Below are positions 5,375 to 8,451 of a stretch of 8,451 bases of DNA, one piece after another (the first letter of the stretch is position 1; every line of letters starts with the position of its first letter). This stretch comes from Bacteroidota bacterium. GTDB lineage: Bacteria; Bacteroidota; Bacteroidia; Chitinophagales; Chitinophagaceae. Position numbers and translations under genes: made by a program. The stretch is taken from positions 1 through 8,451 of the forward strand of contig JAKAJX010000076.1 of assembly GCA_021824855.1 (NCBI GenBank), in the 5' to 3' direction. The notes below the pieces were generated by a model that was not told the DNA's origin, searched no databases, and saw only the letters and a program-made list of their open reading frames with translations.

Positions 5375-7714
5375 TTATTTAGCTTTTCTACGAGCTGCTT
5401 TCTTTGGAGGATTGGCTTTTAACTCTTCTATAATTGCTTTTACTTCTTCAATAGAGAGCATAGCAGCTTTTTCTTGTTGCTCTTTAGTAAGCTTATAATT
5501 GCGTAATCCTTGCTTAATATAAGGGCCATAAGGACCTTTTAAAATTTGAATCTTTTCTTTCTCGAAAACTTTAATCGTACGTTCATCCTTAGCCTTTCTT
5601 TTATCTTCAATCATTGGAGCAATTTCTTCTAACTCCACCGTATAAGGATCCATTTCTTTATTAAGCGAATAAAATTTTTTATTATGCGCAGCATAAGGTC
5701 CAAACCTGCCAACATTAATAATTACATCCTCCTCTTCGAATTTACCCAAATTACGAGGCAATTTAAATAAATCCATAGCGTCATCAAATGTAATGGTTTC
5801 AATACTTTGGGTAGCTTTCAGTTTGGCAAATCGAGGTTTATCATCATCATTCGCATCGCCTATTTGAACCATTGGTCCAAAACGCCCCATTCGGGCAATT
5901 ACTTTTTTACCGGTTGTTGCTTCAATACCCAATTCTCTTTCGCCTTTAGCTCTTTCCGCATTTTCTAAAGTATGTTCAATGTTTCCATGAAACGGCTTAT
6001 AAAATTCATCAATCATAGCACTCCACTTCACTTTTCCTTCGGCAATTTCATCAAACTCTTCTTCAATATGTGCCGTAAATCCGTAATCCATTACTTTATC
6101 AAAGTGCTGTTTCAAAAAGTCGGTTACTACTAAACCTAAATCTGTTGGAAATAATTTACTCTTTTCTGCACCGGTATTTTCGAGATGATGTGATTTTTTA
6201 ATTTCGTTATGCGGATTGAGCGATAATATATTTACATTTCGTTTTACGCCTTCTTTATCGCGTTTTTCTACATAATTTCTTTTAATGATGGTAGAAATGG
6301 TGGGAGCGTATGTTGATGGCCTACCAATTCCTAATTCCTCTAACTTTTTTACTAACGATGCTTCGGTATATCGGGGCGATGGCCTGGTAAATTTTTCTGT
6401 AGCCAACATTTCTTGAAATTGCAAATTTTGGTTAGCTGCTAACGGAGGCAAAATACCTTCAATATTTTCTTCATCTTCCTCATCTTTTCCTTCTAAATAT
6501 ACTTTCAAGAAACCATCAAATTTCAGCACTTCGCCAGATGCGGTTAATTGTTCATTATTGGTTGAAATGGTAATTTTTGCAATTGTTTTTTCAAATTCGG
6601 CCTCAGCCATTTGACTGGCAATTGTTCTTCTCCAAATTAGTTCATATAGTTTTTTTGTATCGGCATCATTAATGGTTCGGTTACTCATATAAGTTGGCCT
6701 AATAGCTTCGTGTGCTTCCTGTGCGTTATCGTTTTTATTTTTAAATTTTCGCGGCTGATGATATTCTTTGCCATAACTGCTATTAATTTCATTACTAATA
6801 TCGTGTAACGCTGTATCGCTTAAATTAATACTATCGGTACGCATATAAGTAATATTACCGCTTTCATATAACTTTTGAGCCAACAGCATTGTTTTGCTTA
6901 CTCCATATCCTAACTTTCTGGAGGCTTCTTGTTGCAAAGTTGAAGTAGTAAAAGGTGCTGCAGGAGATCGTTTAGAAGGTTTTACCTGAACATCTTTAAC
7001 AGTATAAACAGCCGCTTTACAACTTTGTAAAAACTGTTCGGCATTTTGTTGAGAAGTGATTTTATTAGGGCCTTCTGCTTTAAAGTTTACATACTTTTTA
7101 TTGATGTCTTGGGCAGAAAAAATGGCTTCAATTTTATAGCTGCTTTCAGCAATAAACTGATTAATTTCTCTTTCTCGTTCGGCAATTAACCTTACTGCAA
7201 CGCTTTGTACTCTTCCGGCACTTAAGCCGCCTTGCATACCAATTTTTCTCCACAATACAGGACTTAATTCAAATCCTACCAATCGGTCTAATACCCTTCT
7301 TGCTTGTTGTGCATTAACCAAATTCATATCTATTTTACGAGGATGATCAACCGCATTTTTGATAGCCGGTGCAGTTATTTCGTGAAATACAATACGTTTG
7401 GTAGTTTTTATATCTAACCCTAAAACTTCAGCCAAATGCCATGAAATACTTTCCCCTTCACGATCCTCATCCGATGCTAACCAAACTTCATCCGATTTTT
7501 TTGCTAATTGCTTTAATTCCTTTACAATTTTTTGTTTGTCATCTGGAACAATATATCTGGGCGAATAATTATTATTCACATCTATACCCATATCATCTTT
7601 TTCAAGATCTCGAATATGGCCATAGCAGCTCTTCACTTCAAAATTATCGCCAATAATTTTTTCAATAGTTTTTGCTTTGGCGGGACTTTCTACAATCAAT
7701 AATTTTTTTGCCAT
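5375..7714 (-). CDS. topA: DNA topoisomerase I (type IA)
   Basis: Relaxes negative supercoils by cutting one strand through a 5'-phosphotyrosine and passing the other. The 779 aa show the N-terminal Toprim domain with E9 (V-E-S-P-A-K-A-K-T) and the Mg-binding set D82/D84/E86 in S-D-E-D-R-E-G-E; then N-A-Q-Q-A-R-R-V-L-D-R-L-V-G-F (134-148), L-S-A-G-R-V-Q-S-V-A (164-173), and the active-site Tyr290 in I-T-Y-M-R-T-D-S. E-A-H-E-A-I-R-P-T (333-341) and G-I-G-R-P-S-T-Y-A (462-470) complete the core. The C-terminus carries three G-R/P-F/Y-G-P repeats (about 602-619, 661-684 and 721-742) and ends in a Lys/Arg-rich tail. There are only two cysteines (C30 and C232), so the zinc-ribbon tail of E. coli TopA is absent. 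The ATG at 7714 follows an AT-rich leader with no Shine-Dalgarno, and I could not find a convincing promoter. Confidence 0.98.
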   Translation of the reverse strand: MAKKLLIVESPAKAKTIEKIIGDNFEVKSCYGHIRDLEKDDMGIDVNNNYSPRYIVPDDKQKIVKELKQLAKKSDEVWLASDEDREGESISWHLAEVLGLDIKTTKRIVFHEITAPAIKNAVDHPRKIDMNLVNAQQARRVLDRLVGFELSPVLWRKIGMQGGLSAGRVQSVAVRLIAEREREINQFIAESSYKIEAIFSAQDINKKYVNFKAEGPNKITSQQNAEQFLQSCKAAVYTVKDVQVKPSKRSPAAPFTTSTLQQEASRKLGYGVSKTMLLAQKLYESGNITYMRTDSINLSDTALHDISNEINSSYGKEYHQPRKFKNKNDNAQEAHEAIRPTYMSNRTINDADTKKLYELIWRRTIASQMAEAEFEKTIAKITISTNNEQLTASGEVLKFDGFLKVYLEGKDEEDEENIEGILPPLAANQNLQFQEMLATEKFTRPSPRYTEASLVKKLEELGIGRPSTYAPTISTIIKRNYVEKRDKEGVKRNVNILSLNPHNEIKKSHHLENTGAEKSKLFPTDLGLVVTDFLKQHFDKVMDYGFTAHIEEEFDEIAEGKVKWSAMIDEFYKPFHGNIEHTLENAERAKGERELGIEATTGKKVIARMGRFGPMVQIGDANDDDKPRFAKLKATQSIETITFDDAMDLFKLPRNLGKFEEEDVIINVGRFGPYAAHNKKFYSLNKEMDPYTVELEEIAPMIEDKRKAKDERTIKVFEKEKIQILKGPYGPYIKQGLRNYKLTKEQQEKAAMLSIEEVKAIIEELKANPPKKAARRKAK

Positions 7715-7755
7715 TCTGAATAATATAATTAGGTATATAACAGCTTTTTAATTGC

Positions 7756-7816
7756 TATTGCACTGCTTTTGTAATGTTTTATTTAAGCATTTTAACACCA
7801 CTTGGCAAGTGCAATA
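7756..7816. repeat. nested inverted repeats between topA and the hydrolase gene
   Basis: TATTGCACT (7756-7764) and AGTGCAATA (7808-7816) are perfect 9-base inverted arms 43 bases apart. A smaller hairpin, CACTT-GGC-AAGTG (7799-7811), uses part of the right arm, so the two foldings exclude each other. On the minus strand this lies between the hydrolase stop and the topA start. No U-run follows either stem in the minus direction, so a classical intrinsic terminator is unlikely. Confidence 0.4.
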
Positions 7817-7846
7817 TTAGTTCAAACATACAAATCTTAAAAAATC

Positions 7847-8451
7847 TTATGAAAGAGAGAGGAAATTAATAGCCGCATGTACGGTTGATTTTTCTTTATA
7901 AATTCTATTATGTCCTAAACCTGTTGTTACTATAAAATTGAGTTTAGGTAATTGTAATTGCTGAACCTTTTGGGCATCGGCATACGGACAAATTAAATCT
8001 TCTGTATCTTGTATCCACAATACATTTGCTTCAACTTTACCTAAAGCCCTACCAATGGAAAAATAGTCGATAGGTTTGTTCGCAAAATTGATTACTACTT
8101 TATTAAAATCTGTTCTAATTTTTTCGGTAAGCTGTAATTGTTTAAAAAAATTGTTAATAGCTGTTGAAGTTTCTGCAGCAGGAGCAATTAAAACCAGTTT
8201 TTCTACATTTATTAATTCTTCCATTGCCAATGTTGCAGCCAAACCACCGAATGAATGAGCTATCATAGCATATATATTTCCAAATTTTTCATTAATACAA
8301 CAAATCATGGTTTTATACTGCAATACCGTTATTTGTTTGCCTTCACTTTGTCCGTGAGCAATGGCATCGAATGCTAATACCGTAAATTCTTCTTTCACTA
8401 ATTCTTTTATATACGCTTCAAACTTAAAACTGCAGCTATTAAACACGTTAA
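7847..8451 (-). CDS. alpha/beta hydrolase, N-terminus outside window
   Basis: The C-terminal ~201 codons of an alpha/beta-hydrolase-fold protein; the frame stays open to the right edge, so the GTG at 8446 is probably internal. Numbered from that GTG, F-T-V-L-A-F-D-A-I-A-H-G-Q-S-E-G (21-36) is the strand and loop before the nucleophile elbow. A-H-S-F-G (63-67) places the nucleophile at Ser65, with Ala instead of the common first Gly of G-x-S-x-G. V-L-W-I-Q-D-T-E-D (142-150) carries the likely acid (D150, possibly D147), and G-L-G-H-N (176-180) gives His179, so the triad is intact. The upstream part with the H-G oxyanion loop is missing. Relatives are annotated as esterases or lipases of unknown substrate. 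It lies upstream of topA on the same strand across 132 bases; co-transcription is possible but unsupported. Confidence 0.85.
   Translation of the reverse strand, partial: NVFNSCSFKFEAYIKELVKEEFTVLAFDAIAHGQSEGKQITVLQYKTMICCINEKFGNIYAMIAHSFGGLAATLAMEELINVEKLVLIAPAAETSTAINNFFKQLQLTEKIRTDFNKVVINFANKPIDYFSIGRALGKVEANVLWIQDTEDLICPYADAQKVQQLQLPKLNFIVTTGLGHNRIYKEKSTVHAAINFLSLS

Noticed and set aside
7832..7849. Direct repeat AAATCTTA twice with a two-base gap, the second copy holding the hydrolase stop
   Set aside because: Short and AT-rich; no evidence of function or of a mobile-element target duplication.
8444..8446. GTG as the true start of the alpha/beta hydrolase
   Set aside because: The frame is open to the edge and the protein would lack the first strands and the oxyanion loop, so truncation by the window is more likely.

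Overview
The window reads as an AT-rich chromosomal stretch from a member of the Bacteroidota, most likely the Chitinophagaceae or a related family (inference). Three things point there: start codons lack Shine-Dalgarno sequences and are instead preceded by A-rich stretches; several genes have a TAnnTTTG-type -7 box; and the gene families resemble those usual in that phylum (fused RibBA, a TopA with C-terminal repeats and no zinc fingers, a SirB1-like transglutaminase-fold protein with an N-terminal helical region, and a cytochrome-b5-less front-end-type desaturase). There is no sign of a mobile element, phage, CRISPR array, tRNA or rRNA.

Layout from left to right: (1) the 3' end of an ABC-F ATPase gene (Uup-like, plus strand) runs in from the left edge and converges, 9 bases apart, on ribBA (minus strand, riboflavin synthesis). 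(2) A 180-base gap holds the best promoter of the window, which sets the ribBA start at the ATG at 1651. (3) ogt (O6-alkylguanine DNA repair) and csaA (tRNA-binding-domain protein) form a two-gene minus-strand operon joined by a TAATG overlap. (4) A GNAT acetyltransferase gene is divergent from csaA across only 24 bases, with candidate promoters that overlap. (5) A SirB1-like gene (minus) converges on the GNAT gene, and the two stop codons share a TTAA. (6) A 251-base divergent gap with a 14-base perfect palindrome leads to a membrane fatty-acid desaturase (plus). (7) topA (minus) converges on the desaturase. (8) A 132-base gap with nested inverted repeats precedes the 3' part of an alpha/beta hydrolase gene (minus), which runs off the right edge.

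The genes serve unrelated household tasks (translation, riboflavin, DNA repair, lipid unsaturation, DNA topology). Apart from ogt-csaA I see no functional cluster. I looked for a new system and do not find one. What deserves a second look is small-scale: start-codon and promoter geometry, shared stop codons, intergenic palindromes, and a transglutaminase-fold protein that appears to lack catalytic residues.
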